From: Anthonomus grandis grandis
Taxonomy: Eukaryota > Arthropoda > Insecta > Coleoptera > Curculionidae
NCBI RefSeq assembly: GCF_022605725.1
Contig: NC_065564.1
Span: 1,798,001 to 1,862,000, forward strand
Direction of reading: 5' to 3'
Length of the DNA: 64,000 bases
Every line of letters starts with the position of its first letter. The stretch's first letter is position 1. Below are positions 13,001 to 24,400 of this stretch, piece by piece. The position numbers were made by a program, and so were the translations under genes. The notes under the pieces are model-generated. The model did not search any database, was not told the DNA's origin, and saw nothing but the letters and a program-made list of their open reading frames with translations.

Positions 13001-16000
13001 ACACGAGTGTCATTTGTTTATTTCCTAACGCAAAAACTACTTTAGTTAGAGAGTTGAAATTTTCTGGAGAGATGCTCCAAGGTAGTCCCTATTTCCCTTG
13101 AAAGTTTCATCTGTTTCCCCCTCCTCAGTCGAAAGTTATTTAATCATTAATAAGAAAGAAAAAAACTCTTACTGTCCCCTCGACGTATGCAGTAGCAACG
13201 TGACCAAAGTGGAGGCCCCGGGGCAGGTGCAATTGTTCGCCAAAAGGGCGTATTTGAACTCGTCCTCGCACACCACGAACTCGGCGAACTTCACGTGCAA
13301 TTTATTCTCGGGCCGGAAAATCTGCACGTATTGGGCGACGTTCGGGGCGAAATCTTTCACCGCCCAACTCCGAAGGATCGTGTGCTCGTCCTGGAAACGT
13401 TCTGGCAACATTCCAAACGAACACTCGACGGTTTTCACTTACCGCGGCGGTTTTATCCGCGTAATTCCTCGCCGCCAGGATAAAACAGGCCTCCGCCTCG
13501 CTCATTCTCGCCCTGATCAAGTCCCCGTCCTTCAAACAGGAGCCCTGGATGTAAATCACCCGTTGCGCCCATATGGGCACCTGCAGGATCATCCGCATGG
13601 TGGTGTCCAGCTCCATGGGGGACAACAGCACCACGTAGTAGTCCTGGAGCAGCGGGTGGGCGTAGAACTCGTTCAGGAAGTCCATGATGGTGTCCGCGTG
13701 CAAGTTGGTACTGCACACCACCACGTGTTTCTCCGACTGGGCACGATGGGAGGAGTAAGATCCTCCCAGTTTCTGTCTTTCCATCCACGTGAAGGCCAAC
13801 TGTTCAAACTGGAAAATAGATCAGTTGGCATTTGTTTTTTTACGTCATGAGGCATTTGTTTTACTTGAGTAGGCAACACTATTAAGGCCACGCAAATCAT
13901 GATCACCATGTACAACTGGGAAGGCCAAATATCTGGAACGAAATCTCCGTAGCCCACCGTGGAAAAGGTCACCACCACGTAGTAGGTGGCCTGGAATAGG
14001 TTCAAATGTCTGTGCCCTGCCCTCTGGAAATGTTGGATACCGCAGACGCTATAATTTATTGTCAAGTTATTTACCCTGAAAGTTCTTATGTTGGTGCATA
14101 ATTTAATTCGTTATGGCTATCATTTATTTATTTTTTAAATTAAAAAGTACTTTAAGTAGAAAGTTGATATTTTGTGGAAAGATGGTCTAAAGTACTGCCT
14201 ATTTATCCTGAAAGTTTCAGCTTTTTAGGTCTCATCAATAAAAAGTTATTTAAAATTTAAACATAGCCTTGATGCATATTTAATTTTGGATGAGTGTCCA
14301 ATATTAATTTTTTTAATTAAAAAGTACTTTAAGTAGAAAATTGAAATGTTCTAAAAAGATGGTCTATGGTACTGTCTATTTATCCTGAAAGTTTCAGTCT
14401 TTTAGGTCTCATCAATAAAAAGTTATTTAAAATTTAAACATTAACTTAATATATAATTTGATAAGACATGACTATCATTTATTTATTTTTTTAATTAAAA
14501 AGTACTTTAAGTAGAAAATTGAAATTTTCTAAAAAGATGGTCTATGGTAGTGTCTATTTATCCTGAAAGTTTCAGCCTTTTAGGTCTCATCAATAAAAAG
14601 TTATTTAAAATTTAAACATTAACTTAATATATAATTTGATAAGACATGACTATCATTTATTTATTTTTAGATTAAAAAGTACTTTAAGTAGAAAGTTGAC
14701 ATTTTGTGGAAAGATAGTCTAAAGTACTGCCTATTTATCCTGAAAGTTTCAGCTTTTTAGGTCTCATCAATAAAAAGTTATTTAAAATTTAAACATAGCC
14801 TTAATGCATAATTTAATTTGGGAGGAGTGTCTAATATTAATTTTTTTAATTAAAAAGTACTTTAAGTAGAAAATTGAAATTTTCTAAAAAGATGGTTTAT
14901 GGTACTGTCTATTTATCCTGAAAGTTTCAGCCTTTTAGGTCTCATTAATAAAAAGTTATTTAAAATTTAATCATTGCCTTGATGCATAATTTAATTTGGC
15001 GTCAGTGTCATTTATTTATTTTTTTAATGAAAAAGTACTTTAGCCAGAAAATTGAAATTTTCTGAAAAGATGCTCTAAGGTACTGCAATTAATCCTGAAA
15101 GTTTCAGCCTTTTAGGTCTCATCAGTAAAAAGTAATTTAAAATTTAAACATTGCCTTGATGCATAATTTAATTGGGCAAAAGTGTCATTTATTTATTTTT
15201 TTTATAAAAAAGTACTTTAGCTAGAAAATTGAAATTTTCTGAAGAGATGCTCTAAGGTACTGCCTATTTATCCTGAAAGTTTCAACCTTTTAGGTCTCAT
15301 CAGTAAAAAGTTATTTAAAATTTAAACATAGCCTTAATGCATAATTTAATTTAGGATGAGTGTCTAATATTTATTTTTTTAATTAAAAAGTACTTTAAGT
15401 AGAAAATTGAAATTTTCTAAAAAGATGGTCTATGATACTGTCTATTTATCCTGAAAGTTTCAGCCTTTTAGGTCTCATCAATAAAAAGTTATTTAACTTT
15501 TAAACATTAAATTAATGCATAATTTAATTGGACATGACTATGATTTATTTATTTTTTTAATTAAAAAGGACTCTAAGTAGAAAATTGAAATGTTCTAAAA
15601 AGATGGTCTATGGTACTGTCTATTTATCCTGAAAGTTTCATCCTTTTAGGTCTCATCAATAAAAAGTTATTTAACATTGAAACATTAACTTAATACATAA
15701 TTTGATAAGACATGAGTGTCATTTATTTATTTTTTAGATTAAAAAGTACTTTAAGTAGAAAGTTGACATTTTGTGGAAAGATGGTCTAAAGTACTGCCTA
15801 TTTATCCTGAAAGTTTCAGCCTTTTAGGTCTCATCAATAAAAAGTTATTTAAAATTTAAACATAGCCTTGATGCATAATTTAATTTTGGATGAGTGTCCA
15901 ATATTAATTCTTTTAATTAAAAAGTACTTTAAGTAGAAAATTGAAATTTTCTAAAAAGATGGTCTATGGTACTGTCTATTTATCCTGAAAGTTTCATCCT

Positions 16001-18032
16001 TTTAGGTCTCATCAATAAAAAGTTATTTAACATTGAAACATTAATTTGATGCATAATTTAATAAGACATGAGTGTCATTTATTTATTTTTTAGATTAAAA
16101 AGTACTTTAAGTAGAAAGTTGATATTTTGTGGAAAGATGGTCTAAAGTACTGCCTATTTATCCTGAAAGTTTCAGCTTTTTAGGTCTCATCAATAAAAAG
16201 TTATTTAACATTTAAACATTAACTTGATGCATAATTTAATTAAACATGACTATCATTTATTTATTTTTTAAATTAAGACACACTGTAACCAGAAAATTGA
16301 AATTTTCTGAAAAGATGGTCTATGGTACTGCCTATCTATCCTGAAAGTTTCAGCCTTTTAAGTCTCCTCAGTCAAAAGTTACTTAACCTTAAAGATCAAA
16401 TTCCGTTTATTAATTTTTTTTTTAATATACCTGGTGAACACTAAACAAATGAGGGTGGCCGAAAGGATGGTCAACTGTTGAGAAAGGGCGGATTGGGAGC
16501 GCTGCATCGCCCTGTGCAAGTCGTTCTGAAACATTCAATTGTTTGTTTTTTATCCTTTTGAAGGAAATTCGTCCTTATTCCGGTACTTACGAACATATTT
16601 TCCAAAGAACGTTTGGCCAGCCAACAGTTTAAAAAGACCGGAATGAACATGGTGCGTAAGGGCGAATAGAAAATCTGGAAAACAAAGGAATGTTCGTGGA
16701 AAATTGCGGTACTCGAGGGTGAAACTCACCGTGAACGTAAACGGTACCGTGTTCATTATTTCCAAAACGAAATGAAAGGACAACAACTGCTGCCATATAT
16801 TACCCTAAAAAAAAACATAAATTAATTTGCAAAAAACAATTAAAAAAAAAATTGACAGTACCTTATAACCCAGATAGGCCAACAAAATGGACTCGCCCAG
16901 ACTAACTATGGCCAGTACCACCTGCACCACCCACAACTCCAACGGGCGCTTCACCCACAAGATGGCGTCCCAATTAATTATCGGGTTCTCCTGGAACTTT
17001 TCCTCCGTCAAGTTAGCCGAGAGGATGTACTCCGTTTTGTTGCTCGGTACACAGCCATAACTGCAATAATTTTTTTTTTATTGAGCGTCCACCCCTTGGA
17101 CCAGATCTAAGGCCTACTCACCACGTTGCATAGGTGGGGTCCAGGTCCGTAATCACCCTTATAATGTACAGGGCGCACGTAAGCAGTTTTAAAAATAAAT
17201 TGACTATACGTATCCTAAGACCTGCAAGAAAAGGGGTTTTTATATGAAGGGTTTCTTAGGGGGTGTGTGTGTAAGTGGTACTTACTAGATCTTTGATTTT
17301 TAATAAAATAAATTTGCAGTCGTTCCTTAAATGTGTTTTCATTGACGTAGTATTCGACCCGGACCCTGAAACCAGGAGAAACTTTGGTTATCTTTTGTTG
17401 GGAAAGTCTCGTGGTGACGTCAATGTTCCCACCCCCCCCCTAGTTGCACCATAGCGATTTCCATGTAAACAACAGAAGTTCATTTGTTTTTTTATGAATA
17501 TATATATCCAATTGGATCTCTGGCCCTTTGACCTTTCGCCATAGCAATTAATAATTAATTTATTTGTAAACAAAAAAACCGTACACGATCATTTGTTTTG
17601 TAATTTTTTTATGAGGTGCTCAAACAAGGGGTGATTTGATTAAGTATGTACCCCTCGACTCTATTAATTTTAAATGAGGAGGCAATTGTTTTTATCACAC
17701 TCATTTTACCACTATATACAGGGTGATTAAGGGTGCAAAATGGGGCCAAAGTTCACTGAATTATTGCAAACGGGGTTGATTATTGTGTTGTCCTAGATAG
17801 CCATTTGTTTCTTACGTCAAAAAAAAAAAAACAGTTGAATAATCGCGTGCGTGAATATTAATGACATGCATCTACTCAGAATAGAATTTAATCATATAAA
17901 TGGCATGTTTACGGGGTTAATTATTCATTAAAAAAAAAATAATAAAATCGAATCACTAAACCTGGGAATGCGATCGTAGCTGTCCCAACTGGTCAAACAA
18001 TTGTAGGACGAGTACCGACTGGAGGTGCCCAT
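1072..18032 (-). CDS. slo2: Slo2 (KCNT-type) large-conductance potassium channel, complete, about 1403 aa
   Basis: Ion-gated K+ channel subunit of the plasma membrane (Slack/Slick family). Exons read downward: 18032-17962, 17365-17286, 17221-17122, 17060-16862, 16804-16730, 16674-16591, 16525-16431, 14048-13865, 13808-13443, 13390-13173, 10664-10204, 10121-9931, 9875-9748, 8575-8507, 8391-8263, 8207-7986, 7924-7790, 7727-7616, 7556-7371, 2989-2858, 2332-2237, 2119-1914, 1851-1543, 1493-1216, 1157-1072. All phases fit and the sum is 4212 nt. Visible signatures are FYVNENTF-like VEYYVNENTFKERL, six membrane segments, the filter STVGYGDF (about residue 268), then two RCK-type halves with conserved stretches such as LLNPGPRHI, SPYIGVSPTLC and WIRTYGRLYQKLC. 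The start of the 10121 exon is least certain (acceptor 10121 or about 10107). The last intron (1215-1158) is short and AT-rich; without splicing the frame stays open to a stop at 1067. Confidence 0.93.
3060..7335. repeat. tandem array, family A (about 190-bp unit, about 22 copies)
   Basis: A block TTTGGTACCACTGGGAAAG recurs at about 3291, 3481, 3672, 3862 and 4053, giving a spacing of 190-191 bp. Each unit also has GTCAACTTTGGAATTTTTTCC and ACGTTTCCAGAATATTTG blocks. The array fills the Slo2 intron between the exons ending 7371 and starting 2989, almost from splice site to splice site. Units differ by point changes and small indels. Short open frames here are incidental. Confidence 0.95.
8690..9525. 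repeat. tandem array, family B (about 178-bp unit, 4-5 copies)
   Basis: Units carry AAAAAGTACTTTAGCTAGAA, a GGTACYGACCATT block, CTGAAAGTTTCA and TTAGGCCTCCTCAGTCAAAA. The copies alternate between two subtypes (for example 8880 and 9240 match each other better than their neighbours). It sits in the Slo2 intron between the exons at 9748 and 8575. Positions 9530-9740 are unique intronic sequence with nothing recognised. Confidence 0.92.
10685..13145. repeat. tandem array, family B (about 180-bp unit, about 14 copies, higher-order structure)
   Basis: Units contain GTACTGCCAATTTATCCTGA, AAAGTTTCAGCCTTTTAGGT and AAAAAGTTATTTAAAATTTA. A block of about four units starting near 10860 recurs near 11578 with almost no change, and two neighbouring units (11221-11400 and 11401-11580) are near-identical. 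The array fills the Slo2 intron 10665-13172. Confidence 0.95.
14065..16400. repeat. tandem array, family B (about 180-bp unit, about 13 copies)
   Basis: Same family as 10.7-13.1 kb, with a local subtype (AAAAAGATGGTCTATGGTAC). It starts within about 20 bases of the acceptor at 14049 and ends about 40 bases from the donor at 16430, so the whole 2.4-kb Slo2 intron is array. Confidence 0.95.
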
Positions 18033-18059
18033 AATAACAACGATTGTTCTTTTGTTTTT

Positions 18060-18210
18060 CGGGAAGAAAACGTTTAAGGGTCGCGACGTCGCCCGTCGTC
18101 ATGTTCGGGGGGTACGAGACGCCACACGCCACTGCGGGAGCGAGCGTCGCGACGCCCGGTTAAGGGAGACGACGCGAGCGCCGCGGCGCGCCCAACCACG
18201 ACACCCTTCA
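18060..18210 (-). promoter_or_regulatory. CpG-dense putative promoter/5' UTR of Slo2 exon 1A
   Basis: The stretch just upstream of the exon 1A ATG is strikingly GC- and CpG-rich in an AT-rich region and contains the perfect 12-bp palindrome GCGTCGCGACGC at 18144-18155. The same palindrome occurs at 19104-19115, 76 bases upstream of the exon 1B ATG. Promoter role is inferred. Positions 18230-18760 are AT-rich with no gene recognised. Confidence 0.45.
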
Positions 18211-18765
18211 CCCCTCTAGGGGGTAATTTTTTATATTTTTGTGTTTATTAATAATAATAAATTATGTGAGAGCGAATTAACGGGGTACGGTTTCAAGGCC
18301 CTTGAGGCATTTAAGGTGCTTTTCTTAATAATTTTTTTAGTGCCAAAAGGCACGTGTCCTTATTAAGTCACTCGATAGACAATTAATAACGGTAAATAAT
18401 CAATAATGTGGTAAATAATCAATAATGTGGCGCGTGCCAAACACCCTCCCGAAAGCACACCATCACTTACAAGGAATCTTTAAATAAAACACTTTTTTCG
18501 CATATCATTTTATTAACTTAAACATAAATTCACCCAGTGCGGTCCTGGTGCTTCCCCTCTGCACCCTAAAACAAAAAAACAACCCTAAATCCGTCAATAA
18601 TCAATAATAACAACTTAACCTCAATTCATGCTTACTTAACTTGCATCTATATACAGTGTGAATGATGATGGGGGATGATGGTCCGCAGTTCACAAATCAC
18701 AAAAAAACAAGCGCTCGTCGCACGATATTTAAAAAAAAAGAAGGACAAACAAATGAATCAATCAC

Positions 18766-19028
18766 CTGGGAATCTGCAGAGCCACCTCGTCCAGACTGTC
18801 GGAGGGGGTGAGGGGCGGCCTCTCGAACAGCCTACTCGGTGCCAAAGTTAAGGGGGTTTGCACGTGGTACCTTGGAGGCCCCACCGGTCTGCTGCCCCTC
18901 TGCTGCAGCCGTTGCTGCTGCTGCTGCTGCTGCTGCTGCTTCTTCTTCCTCTTGTCCTCTTCCTCTTGGGCCCGGCGCAAGTTGTGCAGCCGAAAAAAGT
19001 ACATAGACATCCTCGCCTCACCACGCAC
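18766..19028 (-). CDS. slo2: Slo2 alternative first coding exon 1B (polyQ, charged N-terminus)
   Basis: The exon opens with ATG at 19028 (a second in-frame ATG is at 19010) and ends CCCAG|GTGAT at 18766 after 263 nt, leaving two bases AG. That is exactly the phase used by the common exon 2 at 17365. The peptide has a charged stretch, nine glutamines from a CAG run, and ends SDSLDEVALQIP before the shared arginine codon, echoing the DRIP end of exon 1A. Alternative promoters giving different Slack N-termini are known in mammals; use here is inferred. Confidence 0.72.
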
Positions 19029-19286
19029 TTTTACATTATTTTATCTACACCCACCCATACACCGGGAAACTGAACTGAACTTAAAAAAAGAAAACAAAAG
19101 AAGGCGTCGCGACGCTGACACGTGTGTGACGACAATCACATCCGAGTCCCCGGCCCTATCCAGACAACAAATGACTACGCAGGGCACGATCCCTCCCCCA
19201 CCACCGCCGGAAAATGGATTTTCCGGAATAAAAGGAGGAATAAATCGCGTGTACGCACGTGGTTTTTACAGTTTGTAATTAATTAC

Positions 19287-19534
19287 CTCTCGTCCCATTT
19301 CCAGGAGGAGCTCAGCTCGCTCCAGGCGCTCATGCTGCGATACCTTCGGGTCATTAACGTGGACGGTCTGTCATAATAATTGTTGTCCTCCGTCGATGAC
19401 ATTTCGGCGGGAAAATTGACACGAGCTTTGGTCGTTTGAGCGGGGGAGGGGGTCGTGGTGGAGTCGCTGTTTGGCAACATGGCGTACGTCCACGCGGCGG
19501 CATCCTCCATGATGGAGGAGGAAGAGGGAGCCAC
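19287..19534 (-). CDS. slo2: Slo2 alternative first coding exon 1C
   Basis: ATG at 19534, open for 248 nt to a donor AGAG|GTAATT at 19287. It again ends in phase 2 with AG, so it can join the common exon 2. The peptide is Ser/Thr-rich with an acidic and aromatic end (SELSSSWKWDE). It lies upstream of exons 1A and 1B in transcript direction. Coding use is inferred from phase and codon quality only. Confidence 0.62.
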
Positions 19535-19949
19535 TGGAATGAGCGATTTTGCAGATGATATTATTGATGATGATGATGATGTAAAGCGGCTAAGAAAGCT
19601 TTACCTCTTTGTGTTAAGGTCACGTACACACAATGGGGAATAATGCTCATATAAGGAGTCTTTTGTTTTGGTAGAGAATAGTGAGGAAATCAGAGAAAGA
19701 TTGAGGGTTTCATTTGAAAAATAGTCATCAGGAATAAGGGAATTCCTTGTATGCAGTAGCGGTGGAGACTGCGGGAGAGCGCGATTGCTACTGGGCTACG
19801 TTGGATCGGGCCAGGAGGGAATTGTACTAATTCGGGTGTAATTGTACAAGAATGCAGGGACTATCAAGTCACCTAGGAAAAAGTTACAAAGAGATATCGT
19901 TAAATCAATTGTACATATCTGAAGGGTGAATAACTGTACAATTCATGTA

Positions 19950-20520
19950 GGAGGTACCCAAAAAATTGAAAATTGGCTCTATCGGGATAATTCCAACGGT
20001 TTCGTCTTAGTTTCGTCCATAGAATTCGAATGAGACCATCCGCAAGGTCGTAGCTCTTTTAGTTGCTGAGATCTGGCCTTTTTGAAGGCGAATTTTGGGC
20101 TCAAAAAAATCGTCAAAAGTGGCATATTTGGCAATTTTCAAAGTGCTCCCATTCCCTTATTTCTGCTCGTAGACCCCCAAAACCCAGTATTTTCTGGATT
20201 GTTGGGTCGAGAACAAGACGTTGGTGTTGTTAGTTTAAATTCGAAAAAAAAAAATTTTTGTGAAAAAATCCATAGGGTGGGAGGTACCAAAAAATTGAAA
20301 TTCCCAAACTTTGAAGTTCGATATCTCGGCTCCCATTGGCTCTATCGGGATAATTCCAACGGTTTTCTCTTAGTTTCGTCCGTAGAATTCAAATGAGACC
20401 ATCCGCAAGGTCGTAGCTCTTTTAGTTGCTGAGATCTGGGCCTTTTTGGAGGCGAATTTTGGGCTCGAAAAAGTCGTCAAAAGTGGCATATTTGGCAACT
20501 CACAGTAGACCCTCATAAAC
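19950..20520. repeat. two-copy direct repeat, family F
   Basis: The block reading TTGGCTCTATCGGGATAATT, then TAGTTTCGTCC, then GACCATCCGCAAGGTCGTAG, then TTTTAGTTGCTGAGATCTGG occurs at about 19972-20115 and again at about 20335-20490. Spacing is about 362 bp. No coding sequence is convincing here. Positions 19540-19950 and 20540-20900 hold no recognised feature. Confidence 0.75.
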
Positions 20521-20899
20521 CGGTATTTTCGGGATTGTTAGGATGCGAGAACATTTTGTACAAAATGTAGTACAATTTCTGTTCAAATTAGTATTCTCGG
20601 GAGGCCCTCCCTTATTATCGATTTCCTCCCTTGAAAAATCTAAAACCAGTGAACTTGAAACTTTAATTTGGCGTAAAAAAAAAAACTTTTTCTGATCAAC
20701 TACTTGAATAAAATCGTTTTTATTTATTTTTTAAAATATTATGAACAACTTTGGAAATTACATGTTTTTTGTTTTTCTTTAAAACATCTAAGCTTTAACA
20801 GTAGAAAACTAGTAGTACATAATATTTCTATCGTAAAAATTGATGAGCAGATAATATATATTATTTCAATAACAACATGCATTAGATAAAGATAGAACT

Positions 20900-21407
20900 A
20901 CCGGCTAAAATCACTGTATAGTACGTCCAAGTAATACAACTTCTATTGGACGAGGTATACCGGGGGCATTTAATTTTTTATTTTTTTTTTGTCACATTTA
21001 TTTACTGATGATCCCCGGTATATTTATATATACATACAATAAACCTAAAAATCGATTGCATTTTGTCAAGCCTAATTTTTTTTATTATTTTATTTATTTT
21101 TTTTTTTGATTAACTTTGATTTAAATTACGACTCGTAATTGACTTTTATATACGACCCTAATAAAACCCTAAAAAAAGTCCTCTAAGAGGAGGTAGTTTA
21201 AAAAATCCATCTTAATAAGCGTCATCACAATAACGATATCTTCTTTTGTTTCTTGTTGTTTACGTCATCCCCTTTGTCCGATTGGCACCAGTACGTCCTC
21301 ATTTTCCTTAAAACGTAACCAAAGTCATGCAAAGCGAGTCCGTTAAAGCGGAATCTACGGTTGAGGGGCGAGAGGCATGCGGGAATGGGTAAACGTCCCT
21401 TTTTTAG
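20900..21407 (-). other. probable 3' UTR of the GPCR gene
   Basis: AT-rich sequence directly downstream of the GPCR stop codon (21410-21408), with several AATAAA-like words on the minus strand (TTTATT on the plus strand near 21090-21110 and 20998). The polyadenylation site cannot be chosen from sequence. Confidence 0.4.
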
Positions 21408-24400
21408 TCAGTCGTCCGGGTCCATACCTGCAAAAACGAAACAAAAGAACCCTTAAGTCAACCCTCCTCCAAATGAGTTGAGGGAACTCGCTCACCGATT
21501 AATTCGGCCTGCAGTCGCCCTTTATACTTGCAACAGATCGTCATGCAAAAGATCCTCAGCGCAAGTCTGAACTGAGGACTCAATATGATCAAGATCAAGG
21601 CCTTCCAGAAGGAATTAAGGAACCCCAGCCACACCACCCCGAAATGCAGGAACTGCACCTGCAACTTGACCCCGGTGAAGTACTCGTACATCTTCACCCC
21701 GATGTAGGGGGTCCAGGAGCACCAGAAGGCCACCACCAGGGCGAAAGACATCACGTGACTGGGGTTCGATAAGTTCTCGGAGAGGGCGGTGGCGTACTCC
21801 TTATCGTGGAACGGGTACCCGCTCCTCAGCTTCCTCAGCATCATGAAAATGTACGTGTAAGTGTAAACGATGGTGATCAGACTGGGGCCCAAGATTAGTA
21901 TGGAGAGGGTGGCTGAGTAGGCGGCCATGTTGCCCCAGTTCAACATGCACACGTACGCGTCTGAGTCGAAGAGGGGCTTAGTGAAGCCCAGAAGGGGCGG
22001 GCAGCAGAGCATCGCCGAAGAGATCCACGTGAACGCCATCCAGCATTGGCACCGGGTCTTCGTCTGTAGAGTTTCGTAACGAAGAGGTTTACGCACCGCT
22101 AGATAGCGATCTACGCTGATCCACATGAAGGTGTAGACTGTTACGGCCCACAGGGTCACCTAGAGACAAGAGGATGTTAAAAAAGAGGAATGGGGGAGTA
22201 AGGAGGGAGTTGGCTAACCTCCAAGTACCCCAAGAGGCGGCAGAGGACGTCGCCGTAGACCCAGTCCTTGACTATGGCGGGGTAGACCGAAAGGGGGACG
22301 ACTATTACGCCGCACAGTAGATCGGCCACCGCCAAAGAGAGGAGGTAACAGTTGATGACCTCGCTGGGACCTTCGGTATTAAATTGTGGCATTAATTTAT
22401 TTATTTTGTATTATAATGAAAAATACTTGAGTAGGTGTTGCTCAAAATTGACCAACTTTGGAATTTTTTCCTGTGAAAACTGATGACTTTCAAATGAAAT
22501 TTCTAACATTTTTAAAATATTTGGACCTTTCTGAATCGTTTGGTACCACTGGGAAAGTCGTACCGTTGATATTTTCTAAGATATGGCCCATCAATGTTGG
22601 GAACAAATCAGTGGTTGTTGCTCAAAATTGGCCAACTTTGAAATTTTTTTCTGAGAAAACTATTGACTTTCAAATGAATTTTCTAACGTTTTTAAAATAT
22701 TTGGACCTTTCTGAATCGTTTGGTACCACTGGGAAAGTTGTATCGTTGATATTTTCCAAGATATGGCCCATCAATGTTGGGAAAAAATCAGTGGTTGTTG
22801 CTCAAAATTGGCCAACTTTGGAATTTTTTTCTGAGAAAACTATTTACTTTCAAATGAATTTTTTAACATTTTTAAAATATATGGACCTTTCTGAATCGTT
22901 TGGTACCGATGGGAAAGTCGTACCGTTGATATTTTCCAAGATATGGCCCATCAATGTTGGGAAAAATCAGTGGTTGTTGCTCAAAATTGGCCAACTTTGG
23001 AATTTTTTTCTGGGAAAACTATTGACTTTCAAATGAATTTTCTAACGTTTTTAAAATATTTGGACCTTTCTGAATCGTTTGGTACCACTGGGAAAGTCGT
23101 ACCGTTGATATTTTCCAAGATATGGCCCATCAATGTAGGGAAAAAATCAGTGGTTGTTGCTCAAAATTGGCCAACTTTGGAATTTTTTTCTGGGAAAACT
23201 ATTGACTTTCAAATGAATTTTTTAACATTTTTAAAATATTTGGACCTTTCTGAATCGTTTGGTACCACTGGGAAAGTCGTACCGTTGATATTTTCCAAGA
23301 TATGGCCCATCAATGTTGGGAAAAAATCAGTGGTTGTTGCTCAAAATTGGCCAACTTTGGAATTTTTTTCTGAGAAAACTGTTGACTTTCAAATTAATTT
23401 TCTAACGTTTTTAAGATATTTGGACCTTTCTGAATCGTTTGGTACTACTGGGAAAGTCGTATCGTTGATATTTTCCGAGTTATAATTTTTATAAGTTGGG
23501 AAAAAATCAGTAGATGTTGCTTAAAATTAGCCAACTTTGAAATTTTTTCCTGAGAAAACTGTTGACTTTCAAATGAATTTTTTAACGTTTTTAAAATATT
23601 TGGACCTTTCTGAATCGTTTGGTACTACTGGGAAAGTCGTATCGTTGATATTTTCCGAGATATGGCCCATCAATGTTGAGAAAAAATCAGTGGTTGTTGC
23701 TCAAAATTGGCCAACTTTGGAATTTTTTCCTGGAAAAACTATTGACATTCAAATGAATTTTCGAGCATTTTTAAAATATTTGGACCTTTCTGAATCATTT
23801 GGTACCACTGGGAAAGTCGTACCGTTGATATTTTTCGAGATATGGCCCATCAATGTTGGGAAAAAATCAGTGGTTGTTGCTCAAAATTGGTCAACTTTGG
23901 AATTTTTTCCTGGGAAAATTATTGACTTTTAAATGAATTTTTTAACGTTTTTGAAATATTTGGACCTTTCTGAATCGTTTGGTACTACTGAGAAAGTCGT
24001 ATCGTTGATATTTTCCAAGATATGGCCCATCAATGTTTGGAAAAAATTAGTGGTTGTTGCTCAAAATTGGCCAACTTTGGAATTTTTTCCTGAGAAAACT
24101 GTTGACTTTCAAATGAATTTTCGAGCATTTTTAAAATATTTGGACCTTTCTGAATCATTTGGTACCACTGGGAAAGTCGTACCGTTGATATTTTCCAAGT
24201 TATGGCCCATCAATGTTGGGAAAAAATCGGTGGTTGTTGCTCAAAATTGGTCAACTTTGGAATTTTTTCCTGAGAAAACTATTGACTTTCAAATGAATTT
24301 TTTAACGTTTTTAAAATATTTGGACCTTTCTGAATCGTTTGGTACTGCTGGGAAAGTCGTACCGTTGATATTTTCCAAGTTATGGCCCATCAATGTTGGG

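Noticed and set aside
3060..16400. CRISPR array
   Set aside because: Repeats are contiguous 180-190 bp satellite units without short spacers, in introns of a eukaryotic gene.
18808..19278. 156-codon plus-strand frame with a poly-cysteine/leucine run
   Set aside because: It is the complement of the CAG run in Slo2 exon 1B; the minus-strand exon has matching splice phase and context.
19122..19643. Plus-strand frames near 19.1-19.6 kb
   Set aside because: Overlap Slo2 exon 1C and promoter on the other strand, no family match or splice support.
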